In this document: positions 9,187-17,250 of the stretch, in pieces
How positions within the stretch are numbered: the first letter of the stretch is position 1
Layout of the letters: each line of letters opens with the position of its first letter
The notes under the pieces: model-generated
Told to the model about the DNA's origin: nothing
The model's input: only the letters and a program-made list of their open reading frames with translations
The model's database searches: none
DNA from: Halothiobacillus sp.
Lineage (GTDB): Bacteria; Pseudomonadota; Gammaproteobacteria; Halothiobacillales; Halothiobacillaceae
Length of the DNA stretch: 40,758 bases
Direction of reading: 5' to 3'
Assembly: GCA_020061705.1 (NCBI GenBank)
Contig: JAGUXT010000010.1
Location: forward strand, 1-40,758
Position numbers and translations under genes: made by a program

Positions 9187-10191
9187 ATGCAACTTGGCAC
9201 CAGCTTGACCCATTTTTTGATCGAAAGCCAACGCGCTCACGCGGGTGCAACCGGTGAGTTCACCTTGCTGATGAACGATATTTTGAGTGCCTGCAAGGTG
9301 ATCTCCAACTATGTGAACAAGGGTGATCTGATCGGAGTACTGGGCAGTGCGGAAAGCGAAAACATCCAGGGCGAAACCCAGAAGAAACTCGACATTATTA
9401 CCAACGATGTATTCACCCACACTCTGATGCGTGGTGGCCAAGTTGCAGGTCTGGCCTCCGAAGAAATGGACGAGGTCTATCATCTGCCTGCCAACGCACG
9501 TCGCGGCAAGTATTTGGTCGTGTATGACCCGCTGGATGGTTCATCTAATATTGATGTCAACGTCAGTGTTGGCACTATCTTTTCCGTGTTGCGCGCGCCG
9601 GAAGATGTAATAGATCCGCAAGAGTCAGATTTCATGCAGCCTGGCACCGAGCAGGTTTGCGCAGGCTATTGCATTTACGGCCCATCCACCATGATGGTAC
9701 TGACCACCGGTCAGGGTGTGAATATGTTTACCCTGGACCAGAACATTGGCGAATTCATGTTGACCCATGAAAACATCCAGATCCCGGCCGACACCGCTGA
9801 ATTTGCCATCAACATGTCCAACCAGCGCTTCTGGGAAGCACCTGTCCAAAACTACGTGGCGGACTGCATTGCTGGCGAAACAGGCCCGTTGGGCAAGCGC
9901 TACAACATGCGCTGGATTGCCTCCATGGTCGCCGACGTACACCGCATCCTGACCCGTGGCGGTATCTTCATGTACCCGATCGACAGCAAGATCAAGGCAC
10001 AAGGCGGCAAGCTGCGCCTGATGTACGAAGCCAACCCAATGGCGATGCTGGTCGAGCAAGCAGGCGGCATGGCCATCACCGGGACCGAACACATCATGTC
10101 CATCAAGCCAAGCAAACTGCACCAGCGCGTTCCGGTCATTCTTGGCTCGAAGAATGAAGTGCAAAAGGTTATGGACTACCACAACGCCTAA
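9187..10191 (+). CDS. fbp: Fructose-1,6-bisphosphatase, class I
   Basis: A 334-residue enzyme that hydrolyses fructose-1,6-bisphosphate to fructose-6-phosphate in gluconeogenesis and, in autotrophs, the Calvin cycle. The metal and substrate blocks are complete: SEEMDE at 91-96, [20 protein letters not shown] at 113-132, [15 protein letters not shown], and [33 protein letters not shown] lies upstream of ATG 9187. A strong terminator follows the stop, so it appears to be monocistronic. Its length and motifs match the single-domain proteobacterial class I family. It is not the bifunctional FBPase/SBPase (GlpX) type. Nothing looks damaged. Confidence 0.97.
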   Translation: MQLGTSLTHFLIESQRAHAGATGEFTLLMNDILSACKVISNYVNKGDLIGVLGSAESENIQGETQKKLDIITNDVFTHTLMRGGQVAGLASEEMDEVYHLPANARRGKYLVVYDPLDGSSNIDVNVSVGTIFSVLRAPEDVIDPQESDFMQPGTEQVCAGYCIYGPSTMMVLTTGQGVNMFTLDQNIGEFMLTHENIQIPADTAEFAINMSNQRFWEAPVQNYVADCIAGETGPLGKRYNMRWIASMVADVHRILTRGGIFMYPIDSKIKAQGGKLRLMYEANPMAMLVEQAGGMAITGTEHIMSIKPSKLHQRVPVILGSKNEVQKVMDYHNA

Positions 10192-10208
10192 GTTCTAGGT
10201 ATCAAGTG

Positions 10209-10242
10209 AAAAAAACCCCGCCCGTCTGTGCGGGGTTTTTTT
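10209..10242 (+). terminator. Rho-independent terminator of fbp
   Basis: CCCCGC (10216-10221) and GCGGGG (10230-10235) form the stem, flanked by an A-run on the left and seven T residues on the right (10236-10242). The symmetric A/T flanks would let it work in both directions. Confidence 0.92.
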
Positions 10243-10386
10243 GTGTCTGGAGTAATCGTTCGGAATAAAAAAGGGTGCTTTGTGCATCAAGGTTTTAGTT
10301 CCGTGAGGAGCGAAAAAAATGAATCTTGACTTGTTTTTAGTGGTTAATCGAGACTGAGTCTCTGAGTTAATTATTTGAGATACAAA

Positions 10387-11997
10387 ATGAAACCGCTCCT
10401 TGTTGCCTTGATGGCCACACTGCCATTTTTGGGGGTTTTCGATGCGACCGCGCGTGCGGACGACGTGACCGATTTTATTACGGCTATGGATGAACAGGAT
10501 GGGACGGGGGATTATTACTCCGCTGAGGAGCTGGATCGATTGTTGGCACCGATAGCCTTGTACCAGGATGATTTGCTGGCGCAGGTATTGATGGCATCCA
10601 CTTACCCGCTTGACGTAGTGGAGGCTGCACGTTGGTCGCAGGCCAATGCACATTTGCGGCCAGAAGATATTGAGAGTGCGATGCTGCAAAAGCCGTGGGA
10701 TCCATCGGTTAAATCTCTGACAGCCGTGCCGCAGGTTTTGCAGCAAATGAATGAAAATCTGCAGTGGACGAGGATGCTGGGTGACGCTTTTCTGCAGCAG
10801 CAACAAGATGTGATGAATACGATTCAGGCCTTGCGCAACAGAGCGCTGGCGGCCGGGAGTCTGAGCTCAAACGCTAACCTTGTGGTCAAGCGAGAAATCA
10901 GCTCTCAGGGCAATGTGGTTATTATCGAATCACCGCAGCCTGACGTGATTTATATTCCTAGCTATAACCCAACTGTGGTGTATGGCTCATGGTGGTATGC
11001 GTCGCCACCTTATTACATTTACCCGCCTGCTTATGTTTATCCATCGGGTATAGGTTTTATCACGGGCGTCGCTGTGGGTGCCGCCATTTGGGGTGGTTTT
11101 AACTGGCGACGCCATGATGTCAATATCAACGTCAATCGCTATAACCGCTACAACCGCACAACCATCAATAATGGATCATGGCACCATAATCCGAGTCATC
11201 GTCGTGGTGTCGATTACCGTGGAGATTACAACTCCAGGCCGCACGGCAGTTATCCGAATAATCGTGTAAATCATCCGCATGAAGATTTTCGGGGTGATTT
11301 TCGTGGTAATGATGGCCGAAACTCGCTTAATAGTGATTCCAATGGCAATCGAAATGGTGACCGAGGCGGTCGACAAACACCTGGAGCGATGCCTCATCAG
11401 CCTCCGCATTCGTCGCCTACAGGTCTTGCACCTAACCATGATGGGTCGGGAACTTACCGTCCGCCGCAGCGCGGAGCCCCACAGGGCTCAACATACCCGA
11501 CTGAGCCTCATGGCAGGCAGCAGGGTTTTCAGCCGTCACCAGGGTCGTACCCCCATCAGGGCGGCCGTCCAGTTCAAGGCGACCAGCAAGTGACACCCCC
11601 TCAGTATCAGAATCGCGGCCAGCCAATATCTCCACCGCATGCAGTGGAGCAGGGCGGAGCCGTGCAGCACACGCCGCACCATGCATATCCAGGTTCGAAT
11701 AATTCAGGCGGGATGCGTCCTCGTTCTCCGCAGGAAAATCCTGGCGGAACCTTGCCCCAATATCAACATCGTGGACACCCGATTGCACCAGCCCCGGCAA
11801 TGCCACAACAAGGTGGATCCATGCAGCCCCAGCCCCAACAACGCAATGCTTATTCGCCCTCAAATAATGCGGGAGACTCCAGTGGTGGGCGAGGGCAGTT
11901 CAACCAGCCAGGAATGAGTGGTGGTAATCGGGGCGGGCATAGTGATTTTGGTCGTGGCGGCTCAAATCTGGGCGGGCGTGGGGGTGGAGATCGATAG
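10387..11997 (+). CDS. DUF3300 secreted or outer-surface protein with low-complexity tail
   Basis: A 536-residue exported protein. A Sec signal peptide (MKPLLVALMATLPFLGVFDATARA) leads into the DUF3300 domain at about 35-240: YYSAEELDRLLAPIALYQDD, LLAQVLMASTYPLDVVEAAR, then VIYIPSYNPTVVYGSWWY and a Tyr/Pro-rich stretch. After a hydrophobic Gly-rich segment (ITGVAVGAAIWGGF) comes an Asn/Arg/His-rich region and a long Pro/Gln/Gly-rich tail. The tail holds two related units, QYQNRGQPISPPHAVEQGG and QYQHRGHPIAPAPAMPQQGG, and ends in Gly/Arg repeats. DUF3300 has no assigned function. I start at ATG 10387, where the signal peptide begins; the TTG at 10375 is possible but has no better ribosome site. 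GAGACTGAGTCTC (10350-10362) is a palindrome just upstream and might be an operator. Confidence 0.88.
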   Translation: MKPLLVALMATLPFLGVFDATARADDVTDFITAMDEQDGTGDYYSAEELDRLLAPIALYQDDLLAQVLMASTYPLDVVEAARWSQANAHLRPEDIESAMLQKPWDPSVKSLTAVPQVLQQMNENLQWTRMLGDAFLQQQQDVMNTIQALRNRALAAGSLSSNANLVVKREISSQGNVVIIESPQPDVIYIPSYNPTVVYGSWWYASPPYYIYPPAYVYPSGIGFITGVAVGAAIWGGFNWRRHDVNINVNRYNRYNRTTINNGSWHHNPSHRRGVDYRGDYNSRPHGSYPNNRVNHPHEDFRGDFRGNDGRNSLNSDSNGNRNGDRGGRQTPGAMPHQPPHSSPTGLAPNHDGSGTYRPPQRGAPQGSTYPTEPHGRQQGFQPSPGSYPHQGGRPVQGDQQVTPPQYQNRGQPISPPHAVEQGGAVQHTPHHAYPGSNNSGGMRPRSPQENPGGTLPQYQHRGHPIAPAPAMPQQGGSMQPQPQQRNAYSPSNNAGDSSGGRGQFNQPGMSGGNRGGHSDFGRGGSNLGGRGGGDR

Positions 11998-12174
11998 CAG
12001 GTTTGGTGGCCAACATGACTAATCAGGCGTGGCCTGTCTCCAGATAGCGCCCTGTTGAAATCTGAGAGGACAGGTATCTCAACCTAAGCTAACTTCAGCT
12101 TGGACGTTGCTGAGCTTGGACAGGTGTGACTAAGCAGCATGTTGGAGCCTGTTCCATCCAGTTGAGAGCATAAA

Positions 12175-13029
12175 ATGAACCCTACTTATTCGCTCCCCAC
12201 TTCCCCTGTCAGCCCCGCTGTCCGGCTGTTTATGCGGGCCGCAGCCGTATTTGTTGCCAGCGCTGGGGTGTCCCTTTTTTTCCTGAGTGAAGCAACTCAT
12301 ATTTACTTTGCCTGGACGATCAAGCCCCCTGTCACGGCCGCTTTCCTTGGCGGCGGATATTTGGCCGTCACCACTGCGTTGGTACTTGCGCTAAGGCAGA
12401 CAGACTGGACGCAGGTGCGCGTGGGTGTTGCAGTCGTAGCGACGGGGCTCCTTTCCATTCTCGCGGCGACGCTATTGCATATCGACAAATTTCATTTGCA
12501 CAACGCGGCCTGGAGCGCTGAGTTTTGGGCGTGGAGTTGGTTGATTCTTTATATCATCCTCGTGCCCGGGCTGATTATTGCGCTTTGGACACAACAAAAA
12601 CAGACAACTTCCATAGCACCACCGCAAGCGACGCTTCCAGCGTGGATGCGTATCGGCCTGCGGCTACTGGGTGTGCTGATGCTGGCGATGGGCGCGTTGA
12701 TGTTTGTAATGCCGGAAACCACTGAGCTTGTTTGGCCCTGGCCATTGACCCCGTTGACGGCGCGCATGATTGGGAGTTTTTATCTTGCCTTCGGAGTAAG
12801 CCTGCTGGCAGCGGCGAGAGAAAACGACTATGCACGCATCCACGTCGCAAGTTTTGCTTATCTGGCGTTTGTTATGCTTCAGACCATTAACGTTGTGCGC
12901 TATCAAGCGGTGAACTGGTTTGAACTACCCGGGCAGTTGCTTGCAGGAGTGTTGGTTGCGCTGCTCATTCTTGGTGCAACTGGGGTTTATGGTTACTTAA
13001 CCAGCCGTTCCGGTACGTCCAGCGCATAA
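12175..13029 (+). CDS. Integral membrane protein with internal duplication, unrecognised
   Basis: A 284-residue protein with about eight hydrophobic segments and no soluble domain. The halves resemble each other. SEATHIYFAWTIKPPVTAAF, then GGGYLA, in the first half lines up with PETTELVWPWPLTPLTARMI, then GSFYLA, in the second. Each is followed by a Leu/Ala helix and a short charged turn (RQTDWTQVRVGV versus RENDYARIHVAS). This points to duplication of a four-helix unit. A Gln/Thr/Pro linker (QQKQTTSIAPPQATLP) joins the halves. I do not recognise a family and infer no function. Only a weak GAG precedes ATG 12175. The 177-bp gap before it holds the near-repeat AGCTTGGAC twice and nothing else I can name. 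Confidence 0.75.
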   Translation: MNPTYSLPTSPVSPAVRLFMRAAAVFVASAGVSLFFLSEATHIYFAWTIKPPVTAAFLGGGYLAVTTALVLALRQTDWTQVRVGVAVVATGLLSILAATLLHIDKFHLHNAAWSAEFWAWSWLILYIILVPGLIIALWTQQKQTTSIAPPQATLPAWMRIGLRLLGVLMLAMGALMFVMPETTELVWPWPLTPLTARMIGSFYLAFGVSLLAAARENDYARIHVASFAYLAFVMLQTINVVRYQAVNWFELPGQLLAGVLVALLILGATGVYGYLTSRSGTSSA

Positions 13030-13230
13030 GTATCTCCTCCTGCTCTCAAACGAGTTTGACTCCCATTGGTTTCAAGTCGTTTAGGGCGCGCCATGGCGGG
13101 CTGATGCTTGCGGGGCAGAGGATGTGTTCGCCTCAGTTCGTAAGTTATCGGTGTGCAGTCGGCGGGTTGTGACTCGCCTTGAATCTGGGGTAAAGGCTAC
13201 GCGGGTTTATGATCGTGCGGGATGCGAGAG

Positions 13231-13614
13231 CTATTCCGAAGAATCTAAACTTGGTGGGCTTTCACACCACACACTGCCATCCTCTCGATAATACTTGTAA
13301 CCGGGTTGGCGCTTTCCGTTGAGATAAAACCCATGCTCTTTTAGAGCTCCACTATTCCATCGGCTTATGTATTCGCCATGCAAAACACCATAAACACAAT
13401 TTTCCTCAATGTAGCAAACGCCGGACTCTGTCCACATCCTGCATAACCCGTTGATTTTTCAGTAAACATAGGTGCACTCACAAAATAAAGAACCATCTTC
13501 ATAGTACATTCGCGAATCGCCGTGTTTTACCCCATCTAATTCAAAGTGTTCTGACTTGATGAGACCATTTTGGTCAAATTCCCGAATTAATAGCGGTGAT
13601 TTTGATGTTTTCAT
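13231..13614 (-). pseudogene. MORN-repeat protein split by one in-frame TGA
   Basis: Translating down from ATG 13614 gives 51 residues (REFDQNGLIKSEHFELDG, HGDSRMYYEDGSLFCEC) ending TYVY-TGA at 13459-13461. The same frame continues after the stop as KINGLCRMWTESGVCYIEEN, then HGEYISRWNSGALKEHGFYL, then NGKRQPGYKYYREDGSVW, to the stop at 13231. Both pieces carry the MORN_2-type pattern of YYxDGS and NG/DG turns, so one 127-codon gene is broken by a single nonsense codon. A TGG-to-TGA change would explain it. The downstream piece can restart at ATG 13437 (68 residues) but has no clear ribosome site. No good site precedes 13614 either, and a TAA lies just upstream in frame, so the 5' end may also be lost. 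Such proteins often belong to accessory or interbacterial loci. An assembly error is an alternative. Confidence 0.62.
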
Positions 13615-13989
13615 GGAAGCATATCCATGTCTTGTTTACTCCACTCCCCGGGGACATCTGATGGCAAAACACCTCTATTGGCATAACATAGCCTCAATCG
13701 ATCTGACGATAGTAAAATTAATCCGGATCCACCACTATATTGAGTTTAGGTTTTCACAAAAGCCAAGTCATCATTCGCAGGGCGTACAGAGCGGTTTTTA
13801 GTTCCGACTCCAATCTGTCGTTGATGGTGTGCATGAGGGTTTTAATTCGGTATTGGGGCGCTGGACGGGGGGCGTCCAAGCAGATCATAGGCGCGTGTTG
13901 GAATTGGAAATCCTTTGTCGGCGTGGTATTGGGCGCAGGCTCGATGGAGTCTTCATTCCCCTTGGCCGCTATTCCATATTCAGGTTTCT
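13615..13989. other. Gap without a convincing gene
   Basis: About 375 bp between the broken MORN gene and znuA. Several overlapping frames are open on the plus strand, but none has a ribosome site, family motif or plausible composition. On the minus strand an 86-codon open frame (13754-14011) lies in the same frame as znuA just past its stops. It contains protein-like words (TPTKDFQFQHAPMICLD, MHTINDRLESELKTALYALR) that I cannot assign. It may be the remnant of a gene. Confidence 0.4.
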
Positions 13990-14010
13990 CGAAACCCCCA
14001 AGGGGTTTCG
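13990..14010 (-). terminator. Hairpin after znuA, terminator-like
   Basis: CGAAACCCC (13990-13998) pairs with GGGGTTTCG (14002-14010) around a 3-nt loop, 8 bp past the znuA stop. No T-tract follows on the minus strand, so termination efficiency is uncertain. Confidence 0.5.
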
Positions 14011-14017
14011 ATCAATC

Positions 14018-14950
14018 CTACTGAAGGCATTGCAGCAGGTTGTTTGCAAGGTTTTGTATGAGTTGCTCATAGCCATCCATGCCGCCGGGCAGGCTTGCGC
14101 CCAGTGGGTCGAGTGTGCCGGTGCGGGCTGGGGTGCCTTCGATCAGGGTTTGCACCAGTTTGGGTTCGAATTGTGGTTCGCTGAAGACGCAGGTTGCGCC
14201 TAGGGTCTTGATTTTGTTGCGCATGTCGTTGACGCGCTTGGCGCTGGCCATGGCTTCGGGGTTGACCAGGATGGAGCCTGCGGCTTTGAGGTCGTAGGCG
14301 TGTTCGAAGTATTGGTAGGCATCGTGGAAGACGATGAAGGGTTTGTTTTGTACCGGGGCGAGCTGGCTGCGGATGATGTCGTCCAGCACGGTCAGGCGGT
14401 CGATGGCTTTTTCGGCGTTGCTCTGGTAGCGCGTGGCGTGCGCCGGGTCGATTTCGCTGAGGGTGCTGGCGGCGGCGCGCACGATCATGCTGGCATTGGC
14501 CGGGGATAGCCACATGTGGCCGTCCAGTGTGCTGCGGTGCTGGTGGTCGCCGTGGTTGTGCGCTTGTTGCGCCATCGGGCGTTTTCTTTCCCAGTCGCTG
14601 CCTGTGCGGGCTTGCAGTCTGTCCATATCCGGCAGGGCGGAGATGGTGATGATACGTGCGCCTTTGGGCAGGGAGCGGCTGACTTTTTCCAGTGAGGTTT
14701 CAACATCCGGGCCGATCCAGAACAGGACATCGGCGTGTTCTGCCGCCTGGCGTTCGGAGGGTTTGAGGGCGTAGGTGTGCGGCGAGCTGCCGGGGGGGAT
14801 CAGGCGGGTGGGTTCGCCTACGCCTTCCATGACGGCGGCGACGAGGTCGTTGACCGGTTTGATGCTGGTGACGACGTTCGGTGCGGCGCCAAGCTGGGCG
14901 CTGAAGAGGATGGCGATAAGGGCGAGTGTGCTGCGTGTGATGTGCTGCAT
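14018..14950 (-). CDS. znuA: Zinc ABC transporter, periplasmic binding protein
   Basis: A 310-residue periplasmic receptor that captures Zn(II) and delivers it to ZnuB. A signal peptide covers about residues 1-22 (STLALIAILFSAQLGAA). The cluster A-I (metal-binding lipoprotein) fold follows, with three likely zinc ligands: His58 (GSSPHTYALKPS), His145 (DGHMWLSP) and His209 (FHDAYQYFEHAY). Between the first and second is the short His-rich loop HNHGDHQH (131-138), found in ZnuA but not in manganese receptors. FSEPQFEP near the end is the fourth conserved block. The open frame runs far upstream through znuC, but AGGAAA and the signal peptide fix the start at 14950. It is divergent from znuCB with a Zur-like palindrome between them. 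Confidence 0.95.
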   Translation of the reverse strand: MQHITRSTLALIAILFSAQLGAAPNVVTSIKPVNDLVAAVMEGVGEPTRLIPPGSSPHTYALKPSERQAAEHADVLFWIGPDVETSLEKVSRSLPKGARIITISALPDMDRLQARTGSDWERKRPMAQQAHNHGDHQHRSTLDGHMWLSPANASMIVRAAASTLSEIDPAHATRYQSNAEKAIDRLTVLDDIIRSQLAPVQNKPFIVFHDAYQYFEHAYDLKAAGSILVNPEAMASAKRVNDMRNKIKTLGATCVFSEPQFEPKLVQTLIEGTPARTGTLDPLGASLPGGMDGYEQLIQNLANNLLQCLQ

Positions 14951-14978
14951 GATATTTCCTGTCGTGTGCGAGAATGCG

Positions 14979-14991
14979 GTTACTCTATAAC
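14979..14991. promoter_or_regulatory. Zur-like box between znuA and znuC
   Basis: GTTACTCTATAAC matches the Zur core GTTATANTATAAC at all but two positions (10 of 12 defined). It lies 28 bp before znuA and 22 bp before znuC, suited to repressing both divergent transcripts when zinc is plentiful. The zur gene is not in the window. Confidence 0.6.
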
Positions 14992-15013
14992 AAACTTGGG
15001 CTGGGGTGCGGGC

Positions 15014-15793
15014 GTGGATGCTTCTTTTTTGCTGCGAGCTGATGCGGTAAGTGTGCGGCGAGGTGGCAAGAACTTGTTGAATGCGGTGAGTTTGAGTCTG
15101 CGTGCGGGGCAGATTGTGACTCTGGTGGGCCCCAATGGTGCCGGTAAAACCACGCTGGTGCAGGTGTTGTTGGGTTTGATTGCGGCGGATGAAGGGCAGG
15201 TGGAGCGCCGCGAAGGTCTGGTGATCGGTTATGTGCCGCAGCGTTTTGCCGTGCCGCCGAGTTTGCCGATGGATGTGGACGGTTTTTTGCGTCTGGCGGG
15301 AAAGAGCAGCTTGGCGGAGCGGCGCGCGGTTTTGCGACGTTTGGATGTGCCGGATTTGCAGGGCGCAGCGTTGCATACGCTCTCCGGCGGCGAGTTGCAG
15401 CGGGTGTTGCTGGCGCGGGCGTTGTTGCGCACTCCCCAGTTGTTGGTGCTCGATGAGCCCGCGCAGGGGCTGGATGTGCATGGGCAGCAGGAGTTGTACC
15501 GCCTGATTGCGGAGCTGCGCGACGAAAGCGGTTGTGGGGTGTTGATGGTGTCGCATGATTTGCATCTGGTGATGGCGGCGACCGATCAGGTGGTGTGTCT
15601 GGAGCAGCATGTGTGCTGTGTGGGGACACCCGAGGCGATCAGTCAACATCCTGAATATTTGCGACTTTTCGGCACAGATTTGCGTGGTTTTGCGCTCTAT
15701 CAACACCATCATGACCATGTGCATGATTTGCATGGCAATGTGGTGTCAACATCGTCGTCCTGCGCATCCACGGGGGGCTGCAACCATGCTTGA
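15014..15793 (+). CDS. znuC: Zinc ABC transporter, ATP-binding protein
   Basis: A cytoplasmic ATPase of about 259 residues that powers ZnuB. Walker A is GPNGAGKTT, the ABC signature LSGGELQRV, Walker B LLVLDEPAQGLD and the switch histidine SHDLHLV; all are intact. The C-terminus carries HHHDHVHDLHG, a His-rich tail that could bind zinc, as in several ZnuC proteins. The frame is open far upstream across znuA on the other strand. I chose GTG 15014 (VDASFLLRADAVSVRR) with a G-rich upstream stretch, because it gives the normal ZnuC N-terminus. A start a few codons away cannot be excluded. Its last 8 bp overlap znuB, so the two are translationally coupled. Confidence 0.92.
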   Translation: MDASFLLRADAVSVRRGGKNLLNAVSLSLRAGQIVTLVGPNGAGKTTLVQVLLGLIAADEGQVERREGLVIGYVPQRFAVPPSLPMDVDGFLRLAGKSSLAERRAVLRRLDVPDLQGAALHTLSGGELQRVLLARALLRTPQLLVLDEPAQGLDVHGQQELYRLIAELRDESGCGVLMVSHDLHLVMAATDQVVCLEQHVCCVGTPEAISQHPEYLRLFGTDLRGFALYQHHHDHVHDLHGNVVSTSSSCASTGGCNHA

Positions 15794-16601
15794 GTCTTTG
15801 GCGCAGGTGTTGGGTATGCCGGATTTTTTGCTGCGTGCCGTATTGGGTGGCATGGGTATCGCCTTGCTGGCCGGGCCTTTGGGGTGTTTTGTAGTGTGGC
15901 GGCGCATGGCCTATTTCGGCGAAACGCTAACGCATTCGGCTTTTCTTGGGGTGGGGTTGGGCTTGCTGCTGCATGTCGAGCCGATGATCGGCGTGGCGGC
16001 GATGGGGGCGGTGATTGCGGTGATTCTGGCGCGCCGTCACCCGGCGGAGGGCTTGGCCGAGGACACCTTGCTCGGTTTGCTGGCGCATAGCAGTCTGGCG
16101 CTGGGGCTGGTGCTGCTGGCCTTCATGGAGGATGTGCGCGTCGATCTGTTCGCCTATCTGTTTGGCGATATTCTGGCGCTGAGCGCGTCGGAATTGATGT
16201 GGATCGGCTTGGCTGATGTGTTGGGGCTGCTGCTTCTGGTCAGCATGTGGCAGGGCTTGCTGGCGATGACCGTGCATGAGTCGCTGGCGGCGGTGGAGGG
16301 GCGCAGGGTGATGGCCTTGCGTCTTGGTTTCATGTTGGTGCTGGCAGTGTTTGTGGCGCTGGCCATGAAGCTGGTGGGCATTTTGCTGACGGTGTCGATG
16401 CTGATTATCCCGGCAGCGGCAGCACGGCGTTTGGCGCGTACACCCTTGCAGATGGCCGTGGGCGCGGTGCTGGTGGGGGTGCTGGCGACAGGGCTTGGGC
16501 TGGCGGTGTCGATGCTGTGGGATACGCCCGCCGGGCCGTCCATGGTAGTGGCGGCGGCTGCATTATTTGTGGTGATGATGCTTTTTCCGCGTCGGGGTTA
16601 G
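15786..16601 (+). CDS. znuB: Zinc ABC transporter, permease
   Basis: A 271-residue inner-membrane permease of the ABC-3 family. It is hydrophobic throughout, with about eight transmembrane segments. AYFGETLTHSAFLGVGLGLL and EDTLLGLLAHSSLALGLVLL are the conserved blocks, and KLVGILLTVSMLIIPAAAARR the block near the C-terminus. ATG 15786 lies inside the end of znuC, which supports coupled synthesis of the two subunits. ZnuA, ZnuB and ZnuC together make the high-affinity zinc importer. Confidence 0.95.
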   Translation: MLESLAQVLGMPDFLLRAVLGGMGIALLAGPLGCFVVWRRMAYFGETLTHSAFLGVGLGLLLHVEPMIGVAAMGAVIAVILARRHPAEGLAEDTLLGLLAHSSLALGLVLLAFMEDVRVDLFAYLFGDILALSASELMWIGLADVLGLLLLVSMWQGLLAMTVHESLAAVEGRRVMALRLGFMLVLAVFVALAMKLVGILLTVSMLIIPAAAARRLARTPLQMAVGAVLVGVLATGLGLAVSMLWDTPAGPSMVVAAAALFVVMMLFPRRG

Positions 16602-16626
16602 TGACTGTCCACGGTTGTTGTCCTTG

Positions 16627-16659
16627 GCAGGGTGGATGCGCTGCACTTATCCACCCTGC
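16627..16659. terminator. Hairpin between convergent znuB and ycgN
   Basis: Perfect 11-bp arms GCAGGGTGGAT (16627-16637) and ATCCACCCTGC (16649-16659) flank an 11-nt loop. It sits between the ends of two convergent genes. There is no long T-tract on either strand, so it may be a bidirectional barrier or a REP-like palindrome. Confidence 0.5.
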
Positions 16660-16699
16660 AAAACGTATCCCTGTGTTCAGTCTCCAAAAAAGACGGCGG

Positions 16700-17137
16700 T
16701 TAGTACCACTCAATCACATTGTCTTGATAATCATCGGGCGGAACCTGGCGTGCGGAAATGCAGCGCCCCGCCACGGAGTGACCTTGTGTGCGGGTCGAGA
16801 GCTTGTCACCAGTGACCAGTGGATGCCAATCGGGGAGTGGCAGATGTTGTGCCCGCAAGCGGTAGGCGCAGCTATGCGGTAGCCAGGTGTAGGCATCCAC
16901 GTCCTGGGGACGCAGCACCATGCAGTCGGGCACATGCGCTTGCCGATGGGGGTAGTCCTGGCATTGTGCTGTCGCGCAGTCGAGCAGTTCACAGGCGATG
17001 GCGGTGGTGTAAACCATGCCGTCGTCTTCATCTTCAAGTTTGTGCAGGCAGCACTTGCCGCAGCCATCACACAGGCTTTCCCATTGGCTGGGGCTGAGTT
17101 CGTTCAGCGGGAGGTGGTTCCACCAAGGAGTATTCAT
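16700..17137 (-). CDS. ycgN: YcgN-like UPF0260 cysteine-cluster protein
   Basis: A 145-residue protein of the YkgJ/YcgN zinc- or iron-chelating family. The N-terminal SLCDGCGKCCLHKLEDEDDG motif is diagnostic, and further cysteines follow (CELLDC, CQDYPHRQAHVPDC, then C in LPHSCAYRLRA and GRCIS). The cysteine set suggests a bound metal or Fe-S centre; the family's biochemical role is unknown. Length is close to the usual ~150. GGAAG lies 9 nt before ATG 17137. It is downstream of dnaJ on the same strand but separated by a palindromic repeat, so it is probably a separate unit. Confidence 0.92.
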   Translation of the reverse strand: MNTPWWNHLPLNELSPSQWESLCDGCGKCCLHKLEDEDDGMVYTTAIACELLDCATAQCQDYPHRQAHVPDCMVLRPQDVDAYTWLPHSCAYRLRAQHLPLPDWHPLVTGDKLSTRTQGHSVAGRCISARQVPPDDYQDNVIEWY

Positions 17138-17158
17138 GGGGTGATGACTTCCAAAAAA

Positions 17159-17231
17159 TTAGCCACAGAGATCACAGAGTTAATTGAGGGTTGATGCAAC
17201 CACTCAAAATCTCCGTGCCCACTGTGGCTAA
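17159..17231. repeat. GCCACAG palindromic repeat, copy 1
   Basis: TTAGCCACAG (17159-17168) and CTGTGGCTAA (17222-17231) are perfect 10-bp inverted arms. The inner side of the left arm reads AGATCACAGAGTT, a near-repeat of CACAGAG. It lies between ycgN and dnaJ. The same family occurs at 18423, 23972 and 39671. Confidence 0.8.
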
Positions 17232-17250
17232 AGGATTTTAATTGGATAGA

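Noticed and set aside
13459-13461. Selenocysteine read-through of the in-frame TGA in the MORN gene
   Set aside because: No catalytic context or selenocysteine family fits MORN repeats, and no clear insertion stem-loop was seen just downstream. A nonsense change is simpler.
14951-15733. Upstream extension of the znuA frame to 571 codons
   Set aside because: It runs antisense through znuC and is His/Gln-rich noise. The signal peptide and AGGAAA fix the start at 14950.
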